Assembly (NCBI GenBank): GCA_900757655.1
Contig: CAAEOT010000039.1
Span: forward strand, 1 to 64,000
DNA: 64,000 bases
Direction: 5' to 3'
From: an uncultured Oscillospiraceae bacterium
GTDB taxonomy: Bacteria > Bacillota > Clostridia > Oscillospirales > Oscillospiraceae
Shown here: positions 33,758 through 41,362 of the stretch, one piece after another
Numbering within the stretch: the first letter of the stretch is position 1
Layout of the letters: every line of letters starts with the position of its first letter
Translations under genes and position numbers: made by a program
Notes under the pieces: generated by a model
What the model saw: only the letters and a program-made list of their open reading frames with translations
What the model was told of the DNA's origin: nothing
Databases searched by the model: none

Positions 33758-35626
33758 TTACATGTGCTTCGTATCGAGCGCGCGGGCGGCATTGAGCACG
33801 CACAGGACCATGACGCCGACGTCGGCGAAGATGGCGACCCACATGTTCGCAATGCCGAGCGCACCGAGCACAAGGCAGACAGCCTTGACGGCCAGCGCAA
33901 AGACGATGTTCTGCCAGACGAGGCGCATGGTCTTGCGCGAGATGCGCATGGCCAGCGAGAGCTTGCGCGGATCGTCGTCCATGAGCACGATGTCCGCCGC
34001 CTCGATGGCCGCATCCGAGCCGATGCCGCCCATGGCGGCGCCGAGATCGGCGCGTGCGAGCACCGGCGCATCGTTGATGCCGTCGCCGACGAAGGCGAGG
34101 TATTTCCCGGGTGCGCCCTCGCCGAGCAGCCGCTCGACCTGTGTGACCTTATCCTCCGGCAGCAGCTCGCTGTGCACCTCCGCGATGCCCAGCTCCTCCG
34201 CCACAGCGTCAGCCGCGCTCTTGCGGTCGCCGGTGAGCATGACGACGCGCACGCCGTCCGCCCGCAGACGGGCCACCGCCTCACGCGAGCCGGCCTTCGG
34301 CTCGTCAGAGATGACGATATAGCCGAGGTACGCGCCGTCGGCCGCGACGTGGATGACCGTGCCGGTCTCGCTGACTGCGGGCACCGCCAGGCCGAGGGTA
34401 TCCATCAGCTTCGTGTTGCCGGCGGCAACGGACTGGCCGCCGACCTGCGCGGTCACACCGTGACCGGCGAGCTCTTTGGCGTCCGCGGTGACCAGGTCGG
34501 CCGGCAGCTCACCGGCCGCGCGGCGCAGGCTCTGGCTGACCGGATGGTCGGAGAATTGCTCCGCCGCTGCCGCAAGCTGCAGCAGCGCCTGCTCGGACAG
34601 CTCCGGCTGTGCGGGGTGCACCGCCGTGACGGCGAACGTGCCGCGCGTGAGCGTGCCGGTCTTGTCAAAGACGACACGGTCGGTCTTTGCCAGCATCTCC
34701 AGATAGCTGGAGCCCTTGATGAGGATGCCGCGGGCGGACGCGCCGCCGATACCGCCGAAGAACGACAGCGGGATCGAGATCACGAGCGCGCACGGGCAGC
34801 TGATGACGAGGAATGTCAGCGCGCGATAGACCCATTCGCCCCAGTCGGCCGGGATGCCCATGATGAGCCGCACGACTGGCGGCAGGATCGCCAGCGCGAG
34901 CGCCGCGCCGCACACGGACGGCGTGTAGACGCGGGCAAACTTTGTAATGAAGCGCTCGGTATGCGCCTTCTTGAGCGAGGAATTTTCCACGAGCTCGAGG
35001 ATGCGCGCGACCGTGGACTCGGCATACACCTTCTCCACGCGCAGGCGCAGCACACCCGACAGGTTCACGCTGCCGCTGACGACGGCGCTGCCCTCTGTGA
35101 CGTCCACGGGGGCGCTCTCGCCGGTCAGGGCGCTCATATTCAGCGCTGACGTACCCGTGAGCACCGTACCGTCGAGCGGGACACGCTCGCCTGGCTTGAC
35201 GACGATCGTATCGCCGACTGCGACCTGTTCAGGCTTCACCTGAGCAACGCCGTCCGCAGTCTCGACATTGGCGTAGTCCGGGCGGATGTCCATCAGGTCG
35301 CCGATGTTTTTGCGGCTGCGGCCGACGGCGTAGCTCTCAAACAGCTCGCCGATCTGATAAAACAGCATGACGGAAACTGCCTCGGGATAGTCCCCGAGCA
35401 CCATCGCGCCGATGGTAGCCACAGCCATGAGCAGGTTCTCATCGAACGGCTGGCGGTTATAAATGCCCTTGCAGGCATCGACGAGCGTCTCGCCGCCGAC
35501 GAGCAGATACGGGATGAGGTACAACATCAGCTTCAGCCAGCCCGTGACCGGTACAAAGTGCAACCCAATGAGCAGCACGGCCGCTGCTGCTATGAGCAGC
35601 AGCGACCTTTTCTGTTCGCGCGACAT
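33758..35626 (-). CDS. Heavy-metal P1B-type ATPase (Zn/Cd/Pb type), lacking its own HMA domain
   Basis: 622 aa from ATG 35626. Membrane metal-efflux pump with ALTGESAPVDV (actuator), ISCPCALVIS (CPC metal site), DKTGTLTRG (phosphorylated Asp) and VGDGINDAPVLARADLGAAMG (hinge). No N-terminal metal-binding domain is present; instead an HMA protein is encoded five bases upstream, as if the domain had become a separate gene. With the CadC-like repressor this points to Cd/Zn/Pb rather than Cu. An in-frame extension to 35773 overlaps the HMA gene and is not used. Confidence 0.93.
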   Translation of the reverse strand: MSREQKRSLLLIAAAAVLLIGLHFVPVTGWLKLMLYLIPYLLVGGETLVDACKGIYNRQPFDENLLMAVATIGAMVLGDYPEAVSVMLFYQIGELFESYAVGRSRKNIGDLMDIRPDYANVETADGVAQVKPEQVAVGDTIVVKPGERVPLDGTVLTGTSALNMSALTGESAPVDVTEGSAVVSGSVNLSGVLRLRVEKVYAESTVARILELVENSSLKKAHTERFITKFARVYTPSVCGAALALAILPPVVRLIMGIPADWGEWVYRALTFLVISCPCALVISIPLSFFGGIGGASARGILIKGSSYLEMLAKTDRVVFDKTGTLTRGTFAVTAVHPAQPELSEQALLQLAAAAEQFSDHPVSQSLRRAAGELPADLVTADAKELAGHGVTAQVGGQSVAAGNTKLMDTLGLAVPAVSETGTVIHVAADGAYLGYIVISDEPKAGSREAVARLRADGVRVVMLTGDRKSAADAVAEELGIAEVHSELLPEDKVTQVERLLGEGAPGKYLAFVGDGINDAPVLARADLGAAMGGIGSDAAIEAADIVLMDDDPRKLSLAMRISRKTMRLVWQNIVFALAVKAVCLVLGALGIANMWVAIFADVGVMVLCVLNAARALDTKHM

Positions 35627-35631
35627 GAGAT

Positions 35632-35850
35632 TCAGTCCTCGAAGCGGAAGTCCGGCTCGACCTTGAGCGCGGTCTTGAGGATCTCCGCTTTGGCCTCGGC
35701 TTCGTCCACGCCGGGGGCATATTCCACCAGCATTTTCTGTGCCATGTAGCTCACAGTTACTTCCTTGACACACTTGAGCTTTGCCACGTGCCGCTCGATG
35801 GTCGCCGCGCAGTTGGCGCAGTCTACTTCGATTTTATAGGTCTTTTCCAT
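35632..35850 (-). CDS. Stand-alone HMA (heavy-metal-associated) metallochaperone
   Basis: 72 aa from ATG 35850. Ferredoxin-like HMA fold with the metal site CANC (C11, C14) in IEVDCANCAATIERHV and the usual hydrophobic VKEVTVSYMAQKMLVEY. It likely hands metal to the ATPase encoded immediately downstream, replacing the missing N-terminal domain. Confidence 0.92.
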   Translation of the reverse strand: MEKTYKIEVDCANCAATIERHVAKLKCVKEVTVSYMAQKMLVEYAPGVDEAEAKAEILKTALKVEPDFRFED

Positions 35851-35907
35851 GATGATGTACGCTCCTTCATCTGTCATTGAATGTTATTTGAAAAGATGGC
35901 CATGCCA

Positions 35908-36279
35908 TCATTTTTCCAGCACGTGCTCCATGCCGAGGGCCAGCACGGACCGGACGTGATCGTCATCCAGGGAATAGAACACAGTTTTGCCCTCCCGCCG
36001 GAAGCGAACGAGGTTCGATGCCTTCAAAATGCGCAGCTGGTGGCTGACCGCCGACTGCGTCAGATTCAGCAGCCGCGCAATGTCGCACACGCACAGCTCG
36101 CTCTCAAAGAGCACATAGAGGATCTTGATGCGCGTCGAATCGCCAAAAACGCGAAACAGCTCTGACAGATCGTAGAGCGTCTCGTCGTCCGGCAGGGCCG
36201 CGAGCACCTGCGCCACCGCGTCCTCGTGCACGTTGAGATATTCGCACGCCGGTGCGCAGTCGGTTTTCGGTTCTGCCAT
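35908..36279 (-). CDS. ArsR/SmtB-family metal sensor, CadC-like
   Basis: 123 aa from ATG 36279 (GAGGAG seven bases upstream). Winged helix with LFRVFGDSTRIKILYVL and the recognition helix LNLTQSAVSHQLRILKASNLV. The Cys set of the CadC Cd/Pb site is present: C8 and C12 in CAPACEYLNVHED, C63 and C65 in ELCVCDIA. The C-terminal helix has D/H residues of the Zn site (SLDDDHVRSVLALGMEHV). It represses the operon until Cd/Pb/Zn binds. A likely operator overlaps its promoter. Confidence 0.92.
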   Translation of the reverse strand: MAEPKTDCAPACEYLNVHEDAVAQVLAALPDDETLYDLSELFRVFGDSTRIKILYVLFESELCVCDIARLLNLTQSAVSHQLRILKASNLVRFRREGKTVFYSLDDDHVRSVLALGMEHVLEK

Positions 36280-36299
36280 GAGATCTCCTCGCTTTCGTT

Positions 36300-36357
36300 T
36301 GAACATATGAATGATTGTTCATGTGTTTATATAACCATTTCTCCGCCCGTTTGTCAA
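36300..36357 (-). promoter_or_regulatory. Promoter and operator of the metal-efflux operon
   Basis: Minus strand -35 TTGACA (36352-36357), 18 bp, -10 TATATA (36328-36333). An inverted repeat TGAACA (36300-36305) / TGTTCA (36316-36321), 10-bp spacer, lies just after the -10, where an ArsR-type dimer would block initiation. Confidence 0.7.
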
Positions 36358-36384
36358 TAGGGTATTTGCATTTTCTCAAAAAGA

Positions 36385-36412
36385 ATTCCCGGATGTACAC
36401 ACATCCGGGAAT
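36385..36412 (-). terminator. Terminator of the mnmA-GT-gtrA operon
   Basis: ATTCCCGGATGT, four-base loop, ACATCCGGGAAT; on the minus strand the stem is followed by TCTTTTT. Confidence 0.85.
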
Positions 36413-36417
36413 GGGTC

Positions 36418-36846
36418 TCAGTTTTCTTCGGTTTTCGGACTGCGGAAGGCGAAAAAGCGCTGGCCGAGGTAGTTCAGGCCGGTGAAGAGCACCATGCCGA
36501 CAAGCATGGCCGCATTGTCGCGTGTGCTCACCGCAGCGCCAGAAAGCAGACGCAGGCACAGCGGCTTGGCAATGCCGTAAGCGATGAGATAGCAAACGGC
36601 GATGTTCGCCGCGAAGCGCACGGCCTGCCCCGCGCCGCGCTCCCGGCTCTGAAACGTGAAGTGCTTGTTGAGAAAAAAGCTCAAGATACTCGTGAGCACA
36701 TAGTTCGCCGCCGAGGACACCCAGTAGGAGCAGCCGGCAACATTATACAGCCCGAACATAATGCCCATGCCGGCGAGCGTGTTGACCACGCCGACGAGCA
36801 GAAACTTCCACAGCTTCGCATCAATGAGCGTGCGCAGGCGCTTCAA
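36418..36846 (-). CDS. GtrA-like membrane protein
   Basis: 142 aa with four predicted membrane helices (KFLLVGVVNTLAGMGIMFGLY; SAANYVLTSILSFFLNKHFTF; AANIAVCYLIAYGIAKPL; GMVLFTGLNYLGQRFFAF) and the GtrA signature ending FFLNKHFTFQ. GtrA proteins work with a DPM1-type glycosyltransferase to flip or use polyprenyl-linked sugars. Its ATG overlaps the glycosyltransferase stop by four bases. Confidence 0.9.
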   Translation of the reverse strand: MKRLRTLIDAKLWKFLLVGVVNTLAGMGIMFGLYNVAGCSYWVSSAANYVLTSILSFFLNKHFTFQSRERGAGQAVRFAANIAVCYLIAYGIAKPLCLRLLSGAAVSTRDNAAMLVGMVLFTGLNYLGQRFFAFRSPKTEEN

Positions 36847-37805
36847 AGCTCCGCCTCCCGGTCATCGAGCTCCGTCTCGATGCGGTAGCGCGGGCGCGCC
36901 TTCGTCTCAAGATAGATCTTGCCGATATACTCCCCTACCACGCCGATGGCCAGCAGTTGCAGCCCGCCGATGGCCCAGATGGACACGGCGAGGCTCGACC
37001 AGCCGGCGACGGTGTGGCCGGTAAAATAGCGCACGAGAAAATAGATGAGCATGGCGATGCTGACGAGGAACATCACGATGCCGATGCGCGTGATGAGCCG
37101 CAGCGGCGAGACCGTCAGCGACGACACACCCTCCCACGCGAATGAGAGCATCTTGCGCAGCGGATACTTGCTCTTGCCCGCAAAGCGCCTGCCGCGCTCA
37201 TAATACACGACCGTGCTCGGGTAGCCCACGAGCGGCACGAGCCCGCGCAGGAACAGGTTCACTTCTTTGTACTCCGCGAGCGCGTCGAGTGCGCGGCGGC
37301 TCATGAGCCGGTAGTCGGCGTGATTATACACCACGTCCGCACCGAGCGCGCGCAGCAGGCGGTAATACCCCTGCGCGGTGGCGCGCTTGAAGGCAGAGTC
37401 CTGCTTCCGGCTGGCGCGCACGCCGTAGACGATATCATTCCCGTTCTGAAAGGCCGCGAGCATGGCATCGATGGCGTCAATGTCGTCCTGCAGATCGGCG
37501 TCCATGGAGATAACGCAGTCGGCGCGGTCGCGCAGCGTCATCAGGCCACACAGCAGCGCGTTCTGGTGGCCGCGGTTGCGCGAGAGGCGGATACCGGAAA
37601 AGACCGGGTCGCGCGCGTGCAGGTCGGAAATGAGCTGCCAGGTGGCGTCCTTCGAGCCGTCGTCGATGAAGCAGATGCGGCTCATGGGACCGATCGTCCC
37701 GGCAGCGCGCAGGGCAGTGAATTTTTCGCGCAGACGGCGCGCCGTCTCCGGCAGGACCGCCTCCTCGTTATAACAGGGGATCGCAAGATAGAGCGTCACG
37801 GACAT
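36843..37805 (-). CDS. Family 2 glycosyltransferase (DPM1/GtrB type)
   Basis: 320 aa from ATG 37805, with GGAGG upstream; the open frame further upstream is Arg-rich noise from mnmA antisense. The GT-A domain starts LAIPCYNEEAVLPE, with CFIDDGSKDATW and the DxD-like SMDADLQDD; two C-terminal membrane helices (~residues 235-300) anchor it. It likely moves a hexose from a nucleotide sugar to undecaprenyl phosphate, with GtrA as partner, to decorate cell-wall polymers. Confidence 0.93.
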   Translation of the reverse strand: MSVTLYLAIPCYNEEAVLPETARRLREKFTALRAAGTIGPMSRICFIDDGSKDATWQLISDLHARDPVFSGIRLSRNRGHQNALLCGLMTLRDRADCVISMDADLQDDIDAIDAMLAAFQNGNDIVYGVRASRKQDSAFKRATAQGYYRLLRALGADVVYNHADYRLMSRRALDALAEYKEVNLFLRGLVPLVGYPSTVVYYERGRRFAGKSKYPLRKMLSFAWEGVSSLTVSPLRLITRIGIVMFLVSIAMLIYFLVRYFTGHTVAGWSSLAVSIWAIGGLQLLAIGVVGEYIGKIYLETKARPRYRIETELDDREAEL

Positions 37806-37834
37806 GGCCGCGCCTCCCTTCCAAAAATCACGGT

Positions 37835-38923
37835 TCAGTCGATCGTGCCGCCGCCGAGCACCGTGTCCCCGTCGTAGAACACGACGGCCTGGCCGCGCGT
37901 GATGGCGCGCTGCGGTGCGGCAAACGACACGTGCACCGTGTCCGGCCCCGTGGCCATGACGGTGCACGGCTGCTCCGGCTGCCGGTAGCGGATGCGGGCC
38001 GTCACGCGCAGGGGCGCGTCCGGCACATTGCCGGAGATCCAGTTGCAGCCGCTCGCGTCCAGCTCGGTCGAAAACAGTGCTTCATTGCGGCCGAGCACGA
38101 CCTCATTGTTCAGCACATCGATGCCGCAGACATACAGCGGCGCTTCAGCCGCGATGCCGAGCCCGCGGCGCTGGCCGATCGTATAGTGGATGATGCCGCG
38201 GTGCGTGCCGAGCACCTTGCCCTGCGTGTCCACAAAGCGACCGGGCTCGCTGTGCGTGCCCGTCAGCCGCTCGACCGCGGCAGCATAGTCGCCGTCCGGC
38301 ACGAAGCAGATGTCCTGGCTGTCGTGCTTGTGTGCGTTGCAAAAGCCGTGCGCCTCGGCGATTTCACGCGCCTCGGTCTTGTGCAGGCCGCCGAGCGGAA
38401 AGCGCGTGTGCACGAGCTGCTCCTGCGTGAGCCAGGCAAGCACGTAGCTCTGATCCTTCGAGGCGTCCACGGCCTTTCTGAGCGTATAGCGCCCATCCGG
38501 CAGCTGCTCGATGCGGGCATAGTGCCCGGTCGCCAGCACCTCGCACCCGAGCGCGCGGGCGCGCGTCTCGAGCAGGCCGAATTTCAGGTACCGGTTGCAG
38601 TCCAGGCATGGGTTCGGCGTCGCCCCGCGCTGATAGGCCGCGGCAAAGCGCGCCATGACCTGCTCGCGGAACGCATCTTTATAATTAAAGACATAGTACG
38701 GCATGCCCAGCGCATAGGCCACGCGGCGGGCATCCTCCACATCGTCGAGCGCGCAGCAGGTGTGGCCGCGCGGCACGCCGGCGTCCTCGTTTTCATACAG
38801 CTTCATGGTCACGCCCATGCAGTCGTAACCTGCCTGCTGCATCAGGTATGCCGCCACGCTCGAATCCACGCCGCCGCTCATGGCGATCATCGCCTGCGGG
38901 CGGCCGTCGTTTGCTGTCTGCAT
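37835..38923 (-). CDS. mnmA: tRNA-specific 2-thiouridylase MnmA
   Basis: 362 aa; ATG 38923 with GAGGTG upstream. Adds sulfur to U34 of tRNA Lys/Glu/Gln. PP-loop MSGGVDSSVAAY, TPNPCLDCNRYLKF with the catalytic Cys, KDQSYVLAWL, KHDSQDICFV with the second Cys, and the TIGQRRGLGI segment are present. It heads a minus-strand operon with the glycosyltransferase and GtrA genes. Confidence 0.97.
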   Translation of the reverse strand: MQTANDGRPQAMIAMSGGVDSSVAAYLMQQAGYDCMGVTMKLYENEDAGVPRGHTCCALDDVEDARRVAYALGMPYYVFNYKDAFREQVMARFAAAYQRGATPNPCLDCNRYLKFGLLETRARALGCEVLATGHYARIEQLPDGRYTLRKAVDASKDQSYVLAWLTQEQLVHTRFPLGGLHKTEAREIAEAHGFCNAHKHDSQDICFVPDGDYAAAVERLTGTHSEPGRFVDTQGKVLGTHRGIIHYTIGQRRGLGIAAEAPLYVCGIDVLNNEVVLGRNEALFSTELDASGCNWISGNVPDAPLRVTARIRYRQPEQPCTVMATGPDTVHVSFAAPQRAITRGQAVVFYDGDTVLGGGTID

Positions 38924-38957
38924 CCGTGCACCTCGTTTTCCTCGGAATTCTCTTTAG

Positions 38958-38985
38958 ATTATACCGCACAGCCCCGGCTTGTCAA
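38958..38985 (-). promoter_or_regulatory. Promoter of mnmA
   Basis: Minus strand TTGACA (38980-38985), 16 bp, TATAAT (38958-38963). Confidence 0.85.
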
Positions 38986-38992
38986 CGCAAAA

Positions 38993-39021
38993 CACCCCGC
39001 CTGCACGCGGCAGGCGGGGTG
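38993..39021 (-). terminator. Terminator of the DUF975 gene
   Basis: CACCCCGCCTGC, five-base loop, GCAGGCGGGGTG; then TTTT on the minus strand. It partly overlaps the upstream side of the mnmA promoter region. Confidence 0.85.
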
Positions 39022-39039
39022 CGGCAGGGCAAAAAGGCA

Positions 39040-39798
39040 TCAGGACTGCGGATCGTTCGGGATATCGGTGAACGAACCCTCGTAAATGCGCGGGCCGCCC
39101 TGTGCGCCGACGAGCCGGTTATAATAGTTTGCGTTCGTGATGGCGCGATACGGATCGAGCCAGATGGACACGGGCGCGAACATGGCGCTCAGCAGCATCC
39201 AGCCGAGGAAGCTCAGGTCCAGCACGAACAGCTCCCACTTGTGGCCGCGCATGAGCGCTCCGCTCTCGCGCAGGCACTGCCAGGCAGACTTCTCCGGATG
39301 GTCGAGCAGCAGGTAGATCGCCTGCCGGTAGCGGTAGGCCGCGACGATGCCCGGCACGAACAGCAGCAGGCTCCACAGGAACACAAACAGCCCCTGCAAA
39401 ATGGCAAGCCACAGCGCGCGGAAGAAGATGCCGAACCCGTCAAAGAGGTTGCCGATCTCGGCGGTTTCGTCCCGGCTGACGTGCAGTGAGAAGATCACAA
39501 AGCCGACGCTGACCATGTAGCTCATGATCTCGAGCGCGACAACGAGCACGACCGCGACGGCGGACACACTGTAGTGCTCAAAGAAGCTGATATATGCCTG
39601 CTCGACGGCCTCGGCGCCGAACTGCGCGGCGTTCGTCAGCGCTGTGGTCAGGCGGTCGGCGCCCATCAGGTACGACGAGAGCGTCGAGATGAGCAGCCCC
39701 AGAGCAAAAACGATCAGCGCCGCGAGGATCGGGCTCGGGTGATAGCCGGCGGCGCGCCGGCGGGCGTCTGCTTTGAGTGCAGCACGGTTCAAATCCAT
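39040..39798 (-). CDS. DUF975 family membrane protein
   Basis: 252 aa from ATG 39798. Earlier in-frame starts lie at or before the likely transcription start: TATACT is at about 39850 on the minus strand. The protein starts MDLNRAALKADARRR, typical of DUF975, and has about five or six membrane helices. The late segment KSAWQCLRESGALMRGHKWELFVLDLSFLGW (quoted in parts: CLRESGALMRGHKWELF) is the family hallmark. Function unknown; common in Clostridia. Confidence 0.85.
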   Translation of the reverse strand: MDLNRAALKADARRRAAGYHPSPILAALIVFALGLLISTLSSYLMGADRLTTALTNAAQFGAEAVEQAYISFFEHYSVSAVAVVLVVALEIMSYMVSVGFVIFSLHVSRDETAEIGNLFDGFGIFFRALWLAILQGLFVFLWSLLLFVPGIVAAYRYRQAIYLLLDHPEKSAWQCLRESGALMRGHKWELFVLDLSFLGWMLLSAMFAPVSIWLDPYRAITNANYYNRLVGAQGGPRIYEGSFTDIPNDPQS

Positions 39799-39947
39799 TT
39801 TGATCACAACTCCGTTCCCGGCGTGGCCGGGTCTCATTTTCATCGATATAGTATACCAGATACCGCCGGATTTGAACACCCGGCGCGGGAAAAATTCACG
39901 TTTTCGACACACGTTGCGATTTTTTCGGGCAGTTGCGGAAAATACGC

Positions 39948-39976
39948 TTGACAATCCGCGCGCGAAATGCTATATT
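39948..39976 (+). promoter_or_regulatory. Promoter of tRNA-Leu
   Basis: TTGACA (39948-39953), 17 bp, TATATT (39971-39976). Confidence 0.85.
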
Positions 39977-40003
39977 AAACAAGCTTTGAACGACAAGGCT
40001 TAT

Positions 40004-40091
40004 GCGCGAGTGGTGGAATTGGCAGACTCGCTAGATTCAGGTTCTAGTGTCCACTCCGGACGTGCGGGTTCAAGTCCCGCCTCGCGCACCA
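40004..40091 (+). tRNA. tRNA-Leu (anticodon CAG)
   Basis: The acceptor stem GCGCGAG pairs with CTCGCGC, followed by A and an encoded CCA. The D-arm has GTGG...GGCAGAC. The anticodon stem CTAGA/TCTAG encloses the loop TTCAGGT, so the anticodon is CAG, reading CUG. A long variable arm (GTGTCCACTCCGGACGT region) is the class II feature of tRNA-Leu. The T-arm GCGGGTTCAAGTCCCGC is complete. It is transcribed alone. Confidence 0.97.
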
Positions 40092-40124
40092 AAACCCCGA
40101 GAGCTTCGGCTCCCGGGGTTTTTT
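40092..40124 (+). terminator. Terminator of tRNA-Leu
   Basis: AAACCCCGAGAGC, TTCG-type loop, GCTCCCGGGGTTTTTT. Confidence 0.93.
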
Positions 40125-40153
40125 CTGTCTGCAGCAAAAAAGCGCCGGTTTTT

Positions 40154-41143
40154 TTACGCGCCGAAGCACGTGAACATGATGACGAGATACGCGATATAGA
40201 GCGCGCCGATGAAAAAGCCGACCCAGCGTTTGAACCTGCCCTGCACGAGCGCCGGGATGAGCGCACCTGCGCACACGACAAAACACGCCGGAATATCCAG
40301 CAGCATACCCTGCCGCTCGACCGGCAGCGGCTTGCCGAGGATGAGCGCGCACAGCGGCATAATGAGCGTGAGGTCCATAATGTTCGCGCCGATGATGTTG
40401 CCCACCGACAGGGACGACTGCTTTTTGCGGATGGCCGTGATGGTCGTAACAAGCTCCGGCAGCGACGTGCCGATGGCGATCATGGTCGCGCCGATGATGG
40501 CATCCGGCACACCAAGCATCTGTGCGAGCGCGGTGCCGTTGTCGATTAGCAGCTGCGCACCAAGCACAATGGCCGCAGCGCCAAACACAAACTTGCCGAT
40601 ATTGAGCGCGACCGTCCGGCCGTCCGTCTTGGGGCGGGCATCCTGCTCCGGGGCCTCAAGCGACTGCTCACGCCGCGCGGCGACGAGGCTCTCAGCGATA
40701 AAGCACACGAAAATGACGAGGATTAAAACGCTCTCGAGGATGGACAGCTGCCCGTCACGCGTGAAGCCGAACAGGATCGCGATCGCCGCGAGCAGCAGCA
40801 CCGCCTTGACGGCATACTGCCGACGCGGCATGGTGCACTCCATACAGATCAGCGACAGGCACATGATGAGGCCCGTATTGGCCGTGACGGAGCCGACAGC
40901 ATTGCCCACGGCGATGTCCGCGTTGCCCTCGAGGGCCGAAAACACGGATACAAGCATCTCCGGCATGGTCGTGGCAAAGCTTACGACCGTCGCGCCGATG
41001 ATGAATTTCGGGATGCCGGAAGCCTCCGCGATCCACGTGGCGGCGTCGACAAAAATGTCGCCGCCCTTGATGATGCACACAAGGCCCGCCGCGAACAGCA
41101 GCAGGACAAGGAAAAGGGTACTGCCGGTAAAATCGAGGTTCAT
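40154..41143 (-). CDS. CaCA-family cation antiporter under Mn2+ riboswitch control
   Basis: 329 aa from ATG 41143 (AGGAG upstream). It has about ten membrane helices in two inverted halves, each with an alpha repeat: IIGATVVSFATTMPEM plus GNAVGSVTANTG, and IIGATMIAIGTSLPEL plus GNIIGANIMDLT. This is the Na+/Ca2+ exchanger-like (YrbG) group. A yybP-ykoY aptamer directly upstream suggests the physiological cargo is Mn2+ or Ca2+ plus Mn2+, pumped out when Mn2+ is high. Confidence 0.93.
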   Translation of the reverse strand: MNLDFTGSTLFLVLLLFAAGLVCIIKGGDIFVDAATWIAEASGIPKFIIGATVVSFATTMPEMLVSVFSALEGNADIAVGNAVGSVTANTGLIMCLSLICMECTMPRRQYAVKAVLLLAAIAILFGFTRDGQLSILESVLILVIFVCFIAESLVAARREQSLEAPEQDARPKTDGRTVALNIGKFVFGAAAIVLGAQLLIDNGTALAQMLGVPDAIIGATMIAIGTSLPELVTTITAIRKKQSSLSVGNIIGANIMDLTLIMPLCALILGKPLPVERQGMLLDIPACFVVCAGALIPALVQGRFKRWVGFFIGALYIAYLVIMFTCFGA

Positions 41144-41168
41144 AACGCATTCTCCTTCGTGATCGCGC

Positions 41169-41305
41169 AAAAAAATGAGACCTTTGGCACGATCATAAAT
41201 ATGATGTGCTAAAAGTCTCATTACCTATCACAATAGGCGCATGACCACCGGCGGGAGCCGGGAGATTGTTGGCCATGCATTTGCAACTACTCCCTTTTAA
41301 CGAGA
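41169..41305 (-). promoter_or_regulatory. yybP-ykoY (Mn2+-sensing) riboswitch with terminator
   Basis: Read on the minus strand, the leader has the aptamer hallmark AAAAGGGAGTAGTTGC (41285-41300), a GC-rich stem with CCGGCTCCCGCCGG, a CCTATTGTGATAGG hairpin, and the 3' signature ATGAGACTTTTAGC (~41209-41222). The same 3' segment GAGACTTTTAGCAC pairs with GTGCCAAAGGTCTC to form a terminator that ends in TTTTTTT (41169-41220). Aptamer and terminator are therefore mutually exclusive, consistent with Mn2+ turning expression on. The promoter is 41310-41338. Confidence 0.88.
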
Positions 41306-41309
41306 AAGC

Positions 41310-41338
41310 ATCATAGCACACCGCACCGGGCTTGTCAA
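41310..41338 (-). promoter_or_regulatory. Promoter of the riboswitch-antiporter transcript
   Basis: Minus strand TTGACA (41333-41338), 17 bp, TATGAT (41310-41315). Confidence 0.88.
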
Positions 41339-41362
41339 GCAATTCCACTCGTGAACCGCCGC

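Noticed and set aside
33758..35773. Extended P-type ATPase start at 35773
   Set aside because: The extension is the HMA gene read in another frame; the ATG at 35626 directly follows the HMA stop.
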